This document shows positions 1 through 8,244 of a DNA stretch of 64,000 nt, piece by piece. Source of the DNA: Pseudomonadota bacterium (lineage in GTDB: Bacteria > Pseudomonadota > Gammaproteobacteria > Steroidobacterales > Steroidobacteraceae). The stretch is from NCBI GenBank assembly GCA_016704655.1, contig JADIZR010000003.1, forward strand, positions 62,001-126,000. Reading direction: 5' to 3'. The notes under the pieces were generated by a model. That model was not told the DNA's origin, ran no database searches, and was given only the letters and a program-made list of their open reading frames with translations. Every line of letters starts with the position of its first letter. Position 1 is the stretch's first letter. The translations under genes and the position numbers were made by a program.

Positions 1-437
1 GTGCCGCGCACGTAGCGGTCGGGCAGGAACATCTTGGCCTGCTCGTCGTACGCCTGCACGATCGTCTCGCGCCGGATGTGGCCACCCGCGACGAGTCGGC
101 GATAGATTTCGTAGGTGACCTCGCGATTCTCGTCCGAGTGCGTGGTGTGGAAGTTGTCGTACGAGATGTCGAACTCGCCGAAGTCGCGGCGCTGTTCGGC
201 ACCGACGCGCTCGATCAGCTGCTCGGGCGTGATGCCTTCCTGCCGGGCCTTGAGCATGATCGGCGTGCCGTGCGCGTCGCTCGCCCAGATGAACAGGCAG
301 TCGTGGCCGCGCATGCGCTGGAACCGCACCCAGATGTCGGTCTGGACGTATTCGACGATGTGCCCCAGGTGCGGCGCGCCGTTGGCATACGGCAACGCGC
401 TGGTGACGAGCAGGGTGCGCTTGGCGGGGGCGGTCAT
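1..437 (-). CDS. metG: Methionyl-tRNA synthetase, N-terminal part (runs off the window)
   Basis: Charges tRNA-Met with methionine in the cytoplasm. Only the first 145 residues are in the window, and the gene continues past position 1. The reverse-strand translation begins MTAPAKRTLLVTSALPYANG and shows the class I HIGH-type motif (PHLGH, near residue 26) followed by the ASDAHGTP segment near residue 60, both typical of MetRS. The ATG at 437 is the first start in frame and gives the usual short lead before the Rossmann fold. metG is often a neighbour of mrp and dcd, which are found here at 5.6-7.3 kb, separated from it by the pilus genes. The 400-base region upstream of its start carries two composite hairpin elements. 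Confidence 0.95.
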   Translation of the reverse strand, partial: MTAPAKRTLLVTSALPYANGAPHLGHIVEYVQTDIWVRFQRMRGHDCLFIWASDAHGTPIMLKARQEGITPEQLIERVGAEQRRDFGEFDISYDNFHTTHSDENREVTYEIYRRLVAGGHIRRETIVQAYDEQAKMFLPDRYVRG

Positions 438-512
438 TGGGGCGGCAGGGTCCCGGGACGATGGACCTGTAATTATGCCAGTCAGGCGCCAAACCGTGGA
501 GCGATGGGCCCT

Positions 513-640
513 GCGGCGGATTTGGTACCTCTCCTGCGCCTTGGAAAGGCAGACACGCGGCGCAGGAGAGGTACCAAATCCACCGCCTGGACGTCCGCGC
601 CTGAGTTCGCACTCGCCATGGGCGAGCGCTCGCACGGCGC
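513..640 (-). repeat. Composite two-hairpin element, copy A1
   Basis: Read on the minus strand, the copy begins with GCGCCGTGCGAG and a small hairpin (CTCGCC/GGCGAG). The constant linker CTCAGGCGCGG follows (605-595), then a long palindrome. Its arms are 513-540 and 559-586, 28 bp with one mismatch and an uninterrupted 22-bp core. The 18-base loop (541-558) is the exact reverse complement of the loop in copy A2. It lies upstream of metG, back to back with copy A2, so its long palindrome faces the metG start rather than a gene end. No coding function is likely. Confidence 0.9.
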
Positions 641-649
641 ATGTCGCCA

Positions 650-768
650 CAGCAGCGTCTGCTGCCGCTGCGCTGTCGGCGCATTGCTCGGAGTCTCGGT
701 ACGTCCTCCGCGCCGCGTGTCTGCCTTTCCAAGGCGCGGAGGACGTACCGAGACTCCGAGCAATGCGC
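650..768 (+). repeat. Composite two-hairpin element, copy A2, with a perfect 36-bp palindrome
   Basis: A small hairpin (CAGCAG-CGT-CTGCTG, 650-664) precedes a perfect inverted repeat. The arms 679-714 and 733-768 are 36 bp with no mismatch. The loop is GCGTGTCTGCCTTTCCAA (715-732), whose first 16 bases are shared by all five copies in the window. This copy lacks the CTCAGGCGCGG linker seen in the other four. The palindrome lies 68 bases beyond the stop of the PilT-like gene at 837 and is oriented as in copies B, C and D relative to the neighbouring gene end. Confidence 0.92.
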
Positions 769-836
769 AGGCTGAGGGCAGTCGACTTACGGCGTCCCGC
801 CGAAGCGCAGTCGCTAGCGCGATGCCGAGGCCCCGT

Positions 837-1952
837 TCAACCCATGTCCTTGAACTGTTCGAACTGCGGCTTGTTCATGGCCTTTTCGTACGCCGCCCGG
901 CCGCTGATCACGCCCTTGTCGAACAATTCCTTGATCGCCGAGTCCATGACGCGCATGCCATGGGCGCCGCCGCTCTGCATCGCGTTCTCGAGCTGGTCGA
1001 GCTTGCCTTGGCGGATCAGGTTGGAGACTGCCGGCGTGTTGATGAGGATCTCGAGCGCGGCGACCCGCCCGCGCTTGTCCGCGCGCAGGATCAGCTGCTG
1101 CGAGATCACGCCGCGCAGCGAGGTAGACAGCATGGTCCGCACGTGACTCTGCTTGTCGGCGGGGAAGGCGTTGACGATGCGGTCCACGGTGGGCGCGGCG
1201 CCGTTGGTGTGCAGGGTGCCCATCACGAGGATGCCCATCTCGGCCGCCGTGACCGCGATGCTCATCGTCTCGAGGTCGCGCAACTCGCCGACCAGCACGA
1301 TGTCCGGATCCTCGCGCAGGGCCGAGTGCAGGGCCTCGGCAAACCCCGGACTGTGCAGGCCGACTTCGCGCTGGCTCACCAGGCAGTTCTTGCGCGGATG
1401 GACGAATTCGATCGGGTCCTCGATCGTGAGGATGTGGCCTTTCTCGCGTGCGTTGATGTCGTCGATCATCGCGGCCAGCGTCGTCGACTTGCCGGAGCCG
1501 GTCTTGCCGGTCACGAGGATCAGGCCGTTGTTGACGCGGCACAGGCTGCGCACGGCCGGCGGCATGTTGAGCTGTTCGAGCGTCAGCGCCTTCGACGGGA
1601 TCGCTCGCAGCACGGCGCCGAGCCCGCCGATGTGCCTGAACACGTTGACGCGGAAACGCGAGACGCCCGGGATGGAATAAGCAAAATCGGCACCGTCTTT
1701 TTCCTCGAGCTGCTGCAGCGCGCGGCGCGTGATGAAGTCCATGATCGTGTCGTGCACCAACTGCTTCTCGAGTGGCGCATCGCGCAGCGACTGCAGCTCG
1801 CCGTTGTAGCGGATGCGCGGCGGGTCGCCGGCGACGAAATGCAGGTCGGAGCCGCCGCGCCTGACCACTTCCAGCAGGAATTCATCGATGCGTCGCGGCG
1901 TGTGCTGCGGCGTTTCAGGACTGGCGACCTGTGTCGTGGTTTCGGTGGACAT
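837..1952 (-). CDS. PilT/PilU-family type IV pilus retraction ATPase (second of two)
   Basis: A hexameric ATPase of the secretion-ATPase superfamily that powers pilus retraction at the inner membrane base of type IV pili. The 371 residues include a PilT-type N-terminal domain (GGSDLHF, about residue 34), Walker A GKTGSGKST (about 145), the Asp-box segment TIEDPIEFVH, Walker B DPDIVLVGELRD and the His-box GTLHTN. All catalytic motifs are present and the length matches PilT/PilU. Its ATG overlaps the stop of the upstream ATPase gene (TGATG at 1954-1950), so the two are translationally coupled. Which of the two is functionally PilT and which PilU cannot be settled by eye. The start gives a 20-residue Thr/Pro/Ser-rich lead before the conserved domain. 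Confidence 0.93.
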   Translation of the reverse strand: MSTETTTQVASPETPQHTPRRIDEFLLEVVRRGGSDLHFVAGDPPRIRYNGELQSLRDAPLEKQLVHDTIMDFITRRALQQLEEKDGADFAYSIPGVSRFRVNVFRHIGGLGAVLRAIPSKALTLEQLNMPPAVRSLCRVNNGLILVTGKTGSGKSTTLAAMIDDINAREKGHILTIEDPIEFVHPRKNCLVSQREVGLHSPGFAEALHSALREDPDIVLVGELRDLETMSIAVTAAEMGILVMGTLHTNGAAPTVDRIVNAFPADKQSHVRTMLSTSLRGVISQQLILRADKRGRVAALEILINTPAVSNLIRQGKLDQLENAMQSGGAHGMRVMDSAIKELFDKGVISGRAAYEKAMNKPQFEQFKDMG

Positions 1953-3049
1953 CAGAGTCCCTGCGTCACGTCGGCCTTGAGGATCGCCGTGCCCTCGGGA
2001 ACGTAACGGGCGAACGGCTTCTTGTCGATGGCATAGCTGAACGCGTCTTCCGGGTCGACTTCGCGAGACTGGACGGCAGCGAGCAGCGCCTGGTCGAGCG
2101 TCTGCATGCCTGCTTCGCGACCCGTCTGCACCTGCGAGGGAATCATGTGCGACTGCTCGGACGTGATCAGCTTGCCAATCGCCCGGTTCATCACCATCAC
2201 CTCGCAGATCGCCTTGCGCGCGCGCAGGTCCGGCGTGCGTACCAGGAACTGGGTGACGACCCCGAGCAGGCTCTGCGACAGGAAGCTCTTGGTCTGCTCG
2301 CGTTCCTCCGCGGGCAGCGCGTCGACGATGCGATCGATCGTCTTGACCGCGCTGGTCGTGTGCAGCGTGCCGAGCACGAGGTGCCCGGTTTCCGCCGCCG
2401 TCATCGCCCAGCGCACCGTCTCCGCGTCGCGCAGTTCGCCGACCAGGATCACGTCGGGGTCCTCGCGCATGGCGGCCCGCACGCCCTCGGCAAAGGAGGG
2501 CAGATGCGTGTGCAGTTCGCGCTGGATCACCTGCGATTGCTTGCTACGGTGGACGAACTCGATCGGGTCCTCGAGGCTGATGATGTTGAGCCGGCGCGTC
2601 CGGTTCAGGTGGTCGATCATCGCTGCCAGCGTCGTCGACTTGCCCGTGCCGGTGGAGCCCGTGACCAGCACCATGCCCTGGTGGAAATCACAGAACTTCT
2701 TGACCACCGGCGGGAGGTTCAGCGAATCGAGCGACGGCACGTCGTTCGGGATGGTGCGGAACACCGCGCCGACGCCCGTGTCCTTGTGGAAGACGTTGAC
2801 GCGGAATCGGGTGTTGTCCTCGGAGACGTACGAGAAGTCGACGTCGCGGCCCCTCCTGAACTGCTCCTGGTGCGCGGGCGTCAGGATCTCCGTGACGTAG
2901 GTTTCGAGTTCGGCCTCGGCGAGGTTGCGGAACTTGATCGGCAGCAGTTCGCCGTTCATGCGCAGCATCGGCGGCACGCCGACCGCGAGGTGGACGTCCG
3001 AGCAGCCTTGCGAGGCGCCGAGTTTCAGGAATGCGTCGATGCGCGCCAA
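1952..3049 (-). CDS. PilT/PilU-family type IV pilus retraction ATPase (first of two)
   Basis: A paralogue of the gene that follows it, 365 residues, with CSDVHLAVG at the N-terminus, Walker A GSTGTGKST (about residue 130), SLEDPIEFVH, Walker B DPDVILVGELRD and the His-box GTLHTTS. It should act as an inner-membrane-associated motor of type IV pilus retraction (twitching). It starts 7 bases after the stop of the HEAT-kinase gene and overlaps the second ATPase, so the three form one transcription unit on the minus strand. The C-terminal tail (about 30 residues, YVPEGTAILKADVTQGL) is longer than in classical PilT. Confidence 0.92.
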   Translation of the reverse strand: MARIDAFLKLGASQGCSDVHLAVGVPPMLRMNGELLPIKFRNLAEAELETYVTEILTPAHQEQFRRGRDVDFSYVSEDNTRFRVNVFHKDTGVGAVFRTIPNDVPSLDSLNLPPVVKKFCDFHQGMVLVTGSTGTGKSTTLAAMIDHLNRTRRLNIISLEDPIEFVHRSKQSQVIQRELHTHLPSFAEGVRAAMREDPDVILVGELRDAETVRWAMTAAETGHLVLGTLHTTSAVKTIDRIVDALPAEEREQTKSFLSQSLLGVVTQFLVRTPDLRARKAICEVMVMNRAIGKLITSEQSHMIPSQVQTGREAGMQTLDQALLAAVQSREVDPEDAFSYAIDKKPFARYVPEGTAILKADVTQGL

Positions 3050-3056
3050 GTCAGCC

Positions 3057-5435
3057 TCAGAGGTAACGTTCGAGCGCGGAACGCAGCTCGTCCATGGTCT
3101 GGAAGCGCCGTGCCTTGTCCACGGTCATCGCCTTGGTGACGATTTCGGACAGGCCCGGCGGAATGTTCGGGTTCACTTCGATCGGTGGCTTCGCCTTGCC
3201 CTGGACGTGCTGGTACATGACCGCCATGTGATCGCCGCGGTGGTAGGGCGGCTCGCCCGTCAGCATCTCATACAGGATCACGCCGAGCGAGTAGACATCG
3301 GCGCGTTCGTCGACCTTCTTGCCCAGGATCTGCTCGGGCGCCATGTATTTCGGCGACCCGATCACATAACCGGTCTTGGTGAGCTGGGTGTCGCCCTGAT
3401 GCTGCGCGGCAGCCACGCCGAAGTCCACGATCTTGAGCAGGCCCGTGTCGTCGATCAGGACGTTGGCCGGCTTCAGGTCGCGGTGAATGATGCCCGACTG
3501 GTGGGCAACGGACATGCCGGTGGCGACGTCCATCGCGAAGCGCACGGCCTTGTCGACCGGGAGCGGCTTGTCGCCGATTTCGTGGCCCAGCGTATGCGAC
3601 GGGAAGTACTCCATCGAAATCGCATAATTGCCGCGGATGAACAGGAAGTCATAGATGCGGATGACGTTGCGGTGCGTGATCTTGCGCGAGTAGCGCAGCT
3701 CGTGCACGAACCGCTTCATCATCTCCTCGTCCTGCGAGACGTTCGGGTTCAGGAACTTGAGGACCAGCCGTTCGTCGACGACCGTGTCTTCCATGAGCAG
3801 CACGGTGCCGAATGCGCCCTTGCCGATCTTCTGCAGGTACTTGTAGCGACCTTCGAGCACGTCGCCCGGCTTGAGGGCGGAGATGTCGAGGCGCTGTGCC
3901 GGCGCAGCCTCGCGCGCAAGCCCTTCGAAGTCCGTTTTTTCGGCGAGTAACGTCCGCGAGGGTTCGACCATGCGGGCCGCTCCCTGCTGTGCGTCGCGCA
4001 CGCCCGTCGAGAAACGCGCGTCCATGTCCTCGACGGCACGCATCGCCGCGTGGCTCACCGTCGGATCGGCCGATTCCGCGCTGAAGGATTCGAGCCGCGC
4101 ACGCACGGCGTCGGCGGAGTTGTCGTCCACCAGGCGCGCAAGCGCCGTAATGATCTCGAGCCGTGCTTCCTTGGAAGGGCTGGCGAGCAGCGGCATCAGC
4201 CGGGGGATCACGGCCGGATCGCCGAGTTTGCCGATGGCGCGGGCCACGGTCGGCAGCGATCGCTCGTCGCCAGTGCGGAGCAGTTCCAGCAGCGAGGGCA
4301 GGGCGCGGGGGCTGCCGATTTCAGCCAGCGCGTCCACTGCGCGCTCGCGCACCCACCAGTCGCTGTCGCGGGTGGCTTCGATCAGGAAACCAATGGCGCG
4401 TTCGTCCTTGGTCTGGTTCAGGATTTCGATCGCGGCCCGACGGATGTCCTCGTCCTGGTCGCGGATCAGCTCCAGCGCCGCTTCGATCACGCGTGGGCCG
4501 CCGATCTTGGCGAGCGCGTCCGCAGCGCGACTGCGCACCCACCAGTCGTCGTCCTTGATCGACTGCAGCAACTCCTTCACGTGCGCCACCGTGCCGATCT
4601 CGTTCAGCACCTCGACCGCGGCCCGACGGGCATTCTCGTCTTCATCCCGCAGCACGGCGATCAGGTGCCGCATCGTTTCGGGGTGATTGGCCCGCACGAC
4701 GGCATCGATCGCCTTCTGCTGCGTCTCGACGTCCGGGTCGCGCAGGACTTCGCACAGCAGCCCGACGTCGACGTTGCCTTCGAAGCCGGCCAGCGCGTTC
4801 AGCACGGCCTGCCGCACGAACTTGTTGGTGTCCTTCAGCTGTCGCTGCAGCGACGCTGCGACGTCGCGCTTATTGAAGCGCGCCAGGATGTTGATGATGT
4901 GCGTGCGCGCGATCGGGTCCTTGCCCTCGAGTCGGCTCAGCAGTTCCGGGACGATGCTCGCGTCGGCGAGCTCCGAGACGATGCGGAACATGGCCGCTTT
5001 TTCGGCCGCGTCCTGGTTGTACGCGCGCTGCAGTACTTCGCGCGCATTGAGGCGCGACTTCTGGGCGGTGAGGATGCCGACGACCGTGCCCTTCGGCATC
5101 GCCGGCTGGTCGAGGAGGCCGAACAGCAGGTTGGCCGGGTAATTGCGCGAATTGGACAGTGCGGTCGCCGCCCCGGCAACGGTGCGCTGGTTGCCTTGCG
5201 TGAGACCGCTGGCAACGGCCGGGAACGACTTGTTGTCGAGCAAGGCCGTCAGCACCGCGACGAAGCCGGCGGTTTCCCGGTTGTCGGCGCTCGCCAGCGC
5301 GTCGAGGATGCGGGGTATCGCCGACGCGCCGAGACGCACGAGCTTCTCCAGCGACGACTTGTGACCGTCGCTGTCGTCGGCCGCCTTGATCTCGGCGATC
5401 AAGCGGTCAGCGCGCAGGTTCGTGAAAAAGCTCAT
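3057..5435 (-). CDS. HEAT-repeat protein with C-terminal Ser/Thr protein kinase domain
   Basis: A 792-residue cytoplasmic protein. Residues ~30-470 are a string of HEAT/PBS-lyase-like helical repeats with recurring DDDWWVRSRAADALAKIG-type units. The last ~270 residues are a complete Hanks-type kinase: Gly loop GKGAFGTV, the Lys of VLKFL, catalytic loop HRDLKPANVLI, DFGVAA, and APEQ. All catalytic residues are intact, so it is probably an active kinase with a protein-binding repeat scaffold placed ahead of the kinase instead of the common extracellular sensor. I see no membrane segment. It is the first gene of an operon with two PilT-type ATPases, suggesting control of pilus retraction by phosphorylation; that role is inferred from position. 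Confidence 0.92.
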   Translation of the reverse strand: MSFFTNLRADRLIAEIKAADDSDGHKSSLEKLVRLGASAIPRILDALASADNRETAGFVAVLTALLDNKSFPAVASGLTQGNQRTVAGAATALSNSRNYPANLLFGLLDQPAMPKGTVVGILTAQKSRLNAREVLQRAYNQDAAEKAAMFRIVSELADASIVPELLSRLEGKDPIARTHIINILARFNKRDVAASLQRQLKDTNKFVRQAVLNALAGFEGNVDVGLLCEVLRDPDVETQQKAIDAVVRANHPETMRHLIAVLRDEDENARRAAVEVLNEIGTVAHVKELLQSIKDDDWWVRSRAADALAKIGGPRVIEAALELIRDQDEDIRRAAIEILNQTKDERAIGFLIEATRDSDWWVRERAVDALAEIGSPRALPSLLELLRTGDERSLPTVARAIGKLGDPAVIPRLMPLLASPSKEARLEIITALARLVDDNSADAVRARLESFSAESADPTVSHAAMRAVEDMDARFSTGVRDAQQGAARMVEPSRTLLAEKTDFEGLAREAAPAQRLDISALKPGDVLEGRYKYLQKIGKGAFGTVLLMEDTVVDERLVLKFLNPNVSQDEEMMKRFVHELRYSRKITHRNVIRIYDFLFIRGNYAISMEYFPSHTLGHEIGDKPLPVDKAVRFAMDVATGMSVAHQSGIIHRDLKPANVLIDDTGLLKIVDFGVAAAQHQGDTQLTKTGYVIGSPKYMAPEQILGKKVDERADVYSLGVILYEMLTGEPPYHRGDHMAVMYQHVQGKAKPPIEVNPNIPPGLSEIVTKAMTVDKARRFQTMDELRSALERYL

Positions 5436-5651
5436 GGGCGACGTAAGTGGATCATCTGCTCGTCACGGGCGGGGACGGTTTTTCCGTCCGGTGAATACGG
5501 TTGCACGTCGCTCCGTCGCCACCAGTGGGGCGAATGTCGGCGCATTATGCCACGCGAACCCGGAGCCCCGCGGGCTGCCGACCCGGAGCTGTACTCGGCC
5601 TGTTTCCGCTACAATCCCCGTCCGCCGGCGCATGCCGCCTCCACTGTCTTG

Positions 5652-6755
5652 ATGGATTCCCGAATGCAGGACGAACGACTCGCCCGGGCCCGCCTCTTGG
5701 TCGCGAATTATGTCGAACCCTATCTGGGGATGCCTCTTGGCGCGGCCAAAGCTGTGAAGTCCGTCCGGTTCGAGGCCGACCGGCCCCTGGTGGAGGTCGA
5801 ACTCGGCTTCCCGGCCGGAGGGTACGCCCGAACGCTCGCCGCCGAACTCCAGGCACTCTTGCGCCAGGCTCCCGGACTCGGGGACGCCACCGTGACCGTT
5901 GGCTGGCAGGTCGCGGCCCACGTCGCCCAGGGCCAGCTGCAGCCGCTGCCCGGCATCCGCAACGTGATCGCCGTGGCTTCCGGCAAGGGCGGGGTCGGCA
6001 AGTCCACTACTGCGGTAAACCTGGCGCTGGCCCTGGCCCTCGATGGGGCTCGGGTCGGGCTCCTCGACGCCGACATCTACGGACCCAGCCAGCCGCGCAT
6101 GATGGGTCTGCAGGGCGAAAGGCCGGTCAGCCACGACGGCAAGCGCCTGCAGCCGCTCGCGGCGCACGGCATCAAGGTCATGTCGATCGGTTTCCTGATC
6201 GAGGAAGAGCAGCCGATGGTCTGGCGCGGCCCGATGGTCACGCAGGCCCTGCAGCAGTTGCTCAACGACACCGACTGGGGCGAACTCGACTACCTCATCG
6301 TCGACATGCCTCCGGGCACCGGGGACATCCAGCTGACGCTGTCGCAGCGCGTCCCGGTGAGCGGCGCCGTGGTGGTGACCACGCCGCAGGACATCGCGTT
6401 GCTCGATGCCCGCAAGGGTCTGCGGATGTTCCAGAAGGTGAACGTGCCGGTGCTCGGCATCGTCGAAAACATGAGCACGCACGTGTGTTCCAACTGCGGT
6501 CACGAAGAGCCGATCTTCGGCAGCGGCGGTGGCGTGCGCATGGCCGAGCAGTACGGCGTCAGCCTGCTCGGCCAGTTGCCGCTCGACATCCGAATCCGCG
6601 AAGAGACGGACGGCGGCCGTCCGACCGTGGTGGCGGAGCCCCGCAGCCGCATCGGCATTGCCTACCTCGACACCGCCCGCCGCACGGCGGCTAGGCTTTC
6701 CGTCGCTGCGCTCGGCGCGGCGGGCTTTCCCACGATCACCGTCGAGGACACCTGA
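5652..6755 (+). CDS. mrp: Mrp/ApbC iron-sulfur cluster carrier ATPase
   Basis: A P-loop NTPase of the Mrp/NBP35 family that carries and transfers Fe-S clusters in the cytoplasm. The protein is 367 residues. An N-terminal MIP18-like domain (~1-90) is followed by the deviant Walker A ASGKGGVGKSTT (about residue 114), DADIYGPSQPRMMG, the VDMPPGTGD segment and the cluster-binding pair in CSNCG. The length fits ApbC. The ORF is open much further upstream, but that part is antisense to the kinase gene; the conserved domain starts just after the ATGs at 5652 and 5664. It is transcribed divergently from the HEAT-kinase operon and precedes dcd. Confidence 0.94.
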   Translation: MDSRMQDERLARARLLVANYVEPYLGMPLGAAKAVKSVRFEADRPLVEVELGFPAGGYARTLAAELQALLRQAPGLGDATVTVGWQVAAHVAQGQLQPLPGIRNVIAVASGKGGVGKSTTAVNLALALALDGARVGLLDADIYGPSQPRMMGLQGERPVSHDGKRLQPLAAHGIKVMSIGFLIEEEQPMVWRGPMVTQALQQLLNDTDWGELDYLIVDMPPGTGDIQLTLSQRVPVSGAVVVTTPQDIALLDARKGLRMFQKVNVPVLGIVENMSTHVCSNCGHEEPIFGSGGGVRMAEQYGVSLLGQLPLDIRIREETDGGRPTVVAEPRSRIGIAYLDTARRTAARLSVAALGAAGFPTITVEDT

Positions 6756-6771
6756 CCGTGAGCATCAAGTC

Positions 6772-7338
6772 GTGAGCATCAAATCGGACCGCTGGATCCG
6801 GCGCATGGCCGCAGACCACGGCATGATCGAGCCCTTCGAGCCCGGCCAGGTTCGCGTCGTCGACGGCCAGCGCATCGTCTCGTACGGCACTTCGAGCTAC
6901 GGTTACGACGTGCGTTGCGCGGCCGAATTCAAGATCTTCACCAACATCAACTCGACGATCGTGGACCCGAAAGACTTCGACCACGGCTCGTTCGTCGATT
7001 TCGACGGCCCGGTCTGCATCATCCCGCCGAACTCGTTCGCGCTCGCGCGCACCGTCGAGTATTTCCGCATCCCGCGCAGCGTGCTGACGGTGTGCCTCGG
7101 CAAGTCGACGTATGCGCGCTGCGGGATCATCGTCAACGTGACGCCGCTCGAACCCGAATGGGAAGGGCACGTGACGCTCGAATTCTCGAACACGACGACG
7201 CTGCCCGCGAAGATCTACGCCAACGAGGGTGTGGCCCAGATGCTGTTCTTCGAATCCGACGAAGTCTGCGAGACCTCGTACAAGGATCGAGGCGGGAAGT
7301 ACCAGGGGCAGCGGGGCGTGACGCTGCCGAAGGCGTAG
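6772..7338 (+). CDS. dcd: dCTP deaminase
   Basis: Deaminates dCTP to dUTP, the main source of dTMP in many gammaproteobacteria. The 188-residue product shows SYGTSSYGYDVR, the trimer-forming CLGKSTYARCG with the substrate-binding Arg/Ser, VTPLEPEWEGHVTLEFSN with the catalytic Glu, and a C-terminal KYQGQRGVTLPKA that closes the active site. The start is GTG at 6772. A nearly identical 14-base copy (GTGAGCATCAAGTC) lies immediately upstream at 6758, where its frame runs into a stop after five codons, so this looks like a tandem duplication of the initiation region. It follows mrp by 16 bases. Confidence 0.95.
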   Translation: MSIKSDRWIRRMAADHGMIEPFEPGQVRVVDGQRIVSYGTSSYGYDVRCAAEFKIFTNINSTIVDPKDFDHGSFVDFDGPVCIIPPNSFALARTVEYFRIPRSVLTVCLGKSTYARCGIIVNVTPLEPEWEGHVTLEFSNTTTLPAKIYANEGVAQMLFFESDEVCETSYKDRGGKYQGQRGVTLPKA

Positions 7339-7344
7339 CCTGCG

Positions 7345-7497
7345 GCGGAAGGGCAGGAAGGACAGGAAGGACAGGAAGGACAGGAAGGAGAGGAAGGAGA
7401 GGAAGGACAGGAAGGGCTGAAGCACTTCCTCCCTTCCTACGCTTCCTGTCCTTCCCTTCCTGTCCTTCCCGTCCTGTCCTTCCTCCCCTTCCTAACC
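7345..7497. repeat. GGAAGGACA-type purine repeats facing a matching pyrimidine block
   Basis: About 70 bases are built from near-copies of the 9-mer GGAAGGACA (7347-7415) on the top strand. After a short turn they are followed by about 70 bases of the complementary theme (TTCCTGTCC repeats, 7425-7497). The two halves can pair over most of their length with imperfections. The block fills the gap between the convergent dcd and DUF3108 genes. It may act as a bidirectional terminator or simply be a repeat expansion; there is no U-tract. Confidence 0.85.
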
Positions 7498-8244
7498 CTT
7501 CGTCAACTTCACCAGCTTCATCTGCACCTCCGGCTTGCCCTTCCGGTACTGGATCGCCTGCACCGGCACGTAGCCGAGCGACTCCGCGTGCCACGTTTTC
7601 GTGACGCGGTTCGAGCCAGTGCGCTGGCTCGCCCAGACCTCGGCTTCGACCTGCCCGTAAGGCGTCATGACCTGCTGCGTGCCCTCCGGCCAGTAGCGGT
7701 ACTCGCGCAACTTGCCGCCGGTGATGATCTTGAAGCCCTGCGGCTTCCGGCCAGCCAGCAGTTCGAGAATCATTGCCGCCTGCACGGACGACGTGTCGTG
7801 AGTTCCCGGCGTGAGTGGCAATGACACGGGCCTGCCTTCGAAAGTGCCGGTTACGGTGAGTGCGTTCCAGTCGAAGTCCAGCCGGACGTCTTTTTCCGAA
7901 CTGTTCGAGCCGTCGTTGAAGTTGAACGACAGCGGGCGAATGCCGGCCGGGTTCACCTGGATCACGCTCCGTTCGTGCGCCTGCGAACTGATTGCGACAC
8001 GCGCGAGCAGGGTCGGGAACACCCGGGTTTCATACTGCCACAAGCCTGCCGCAGTGCCGTGCTGGAAGCTCGATTCGATCTCGCCGCCGTTCAGGCCACG
8101 GTAGCTGACCTGGTAGCGGGCGGTGTAAGGCTGGAGGCCTGCGGGCGTAATTGCCTGATCGCCTAGGGCGATGCCTGGCGCGGCCAGCAGCCACGCTCCG
8201 GCGACCGCGGCGATCTGGGCGCGCCAAGTCGATTCCAGCCGCAT
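7492..8244 (-). CDS. DUF3108 domain protein, exported
   Basis: A 250-residue protein with an N-terminal signal peptide (RAQIAAVAGAWLLAAPGIALG) followed by the DUF3108 fold, recognised from the YTARYQVSYRGLNGGEIE opening and the later KIITGGKLREYRYW and VPVQAIQYRKG segments. DUF3108 proteins are periplasmic, of unknown biochemical role, and are commonly encoded just after purN, as here. The ATG at 8244 overlaps the purN stop (TGATG), which favours this start over one 30 bases upstream. The stop codon lies inside the pyrimidine repeat block. Confidence 0.88.
   Translation of the reverse strand: MRLESTWRAQIAAVAGAWLLAAPGIALGDQAITPAGLQPYTARYQVSYRGLNGGEIESSFQHGTAAGLWQYETRVFPTLLARVAISSQAHERSVIQVNPAGIRPLSFNFNDGSNSSEKDVRLDFDWNALTVTGTFEGRPVSLPLTPGTHDTSSVQAAMILELLAGRKPQGFKIITGGKLREYRYWPEGTQQVMTPYGQVEAEVWASQRTGSNRVTKTWHAESLGYVPVQAIQYRKGKPEVQMKLVKLTKG

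Noticed and set aside
4050..5651. Long N-terminal extension of Mrp
   Set aside because: It is open frame antisense to the HEAT-kinase gene, and its translation resembles no Mrp protein; the family start is at 5652 or 5664.
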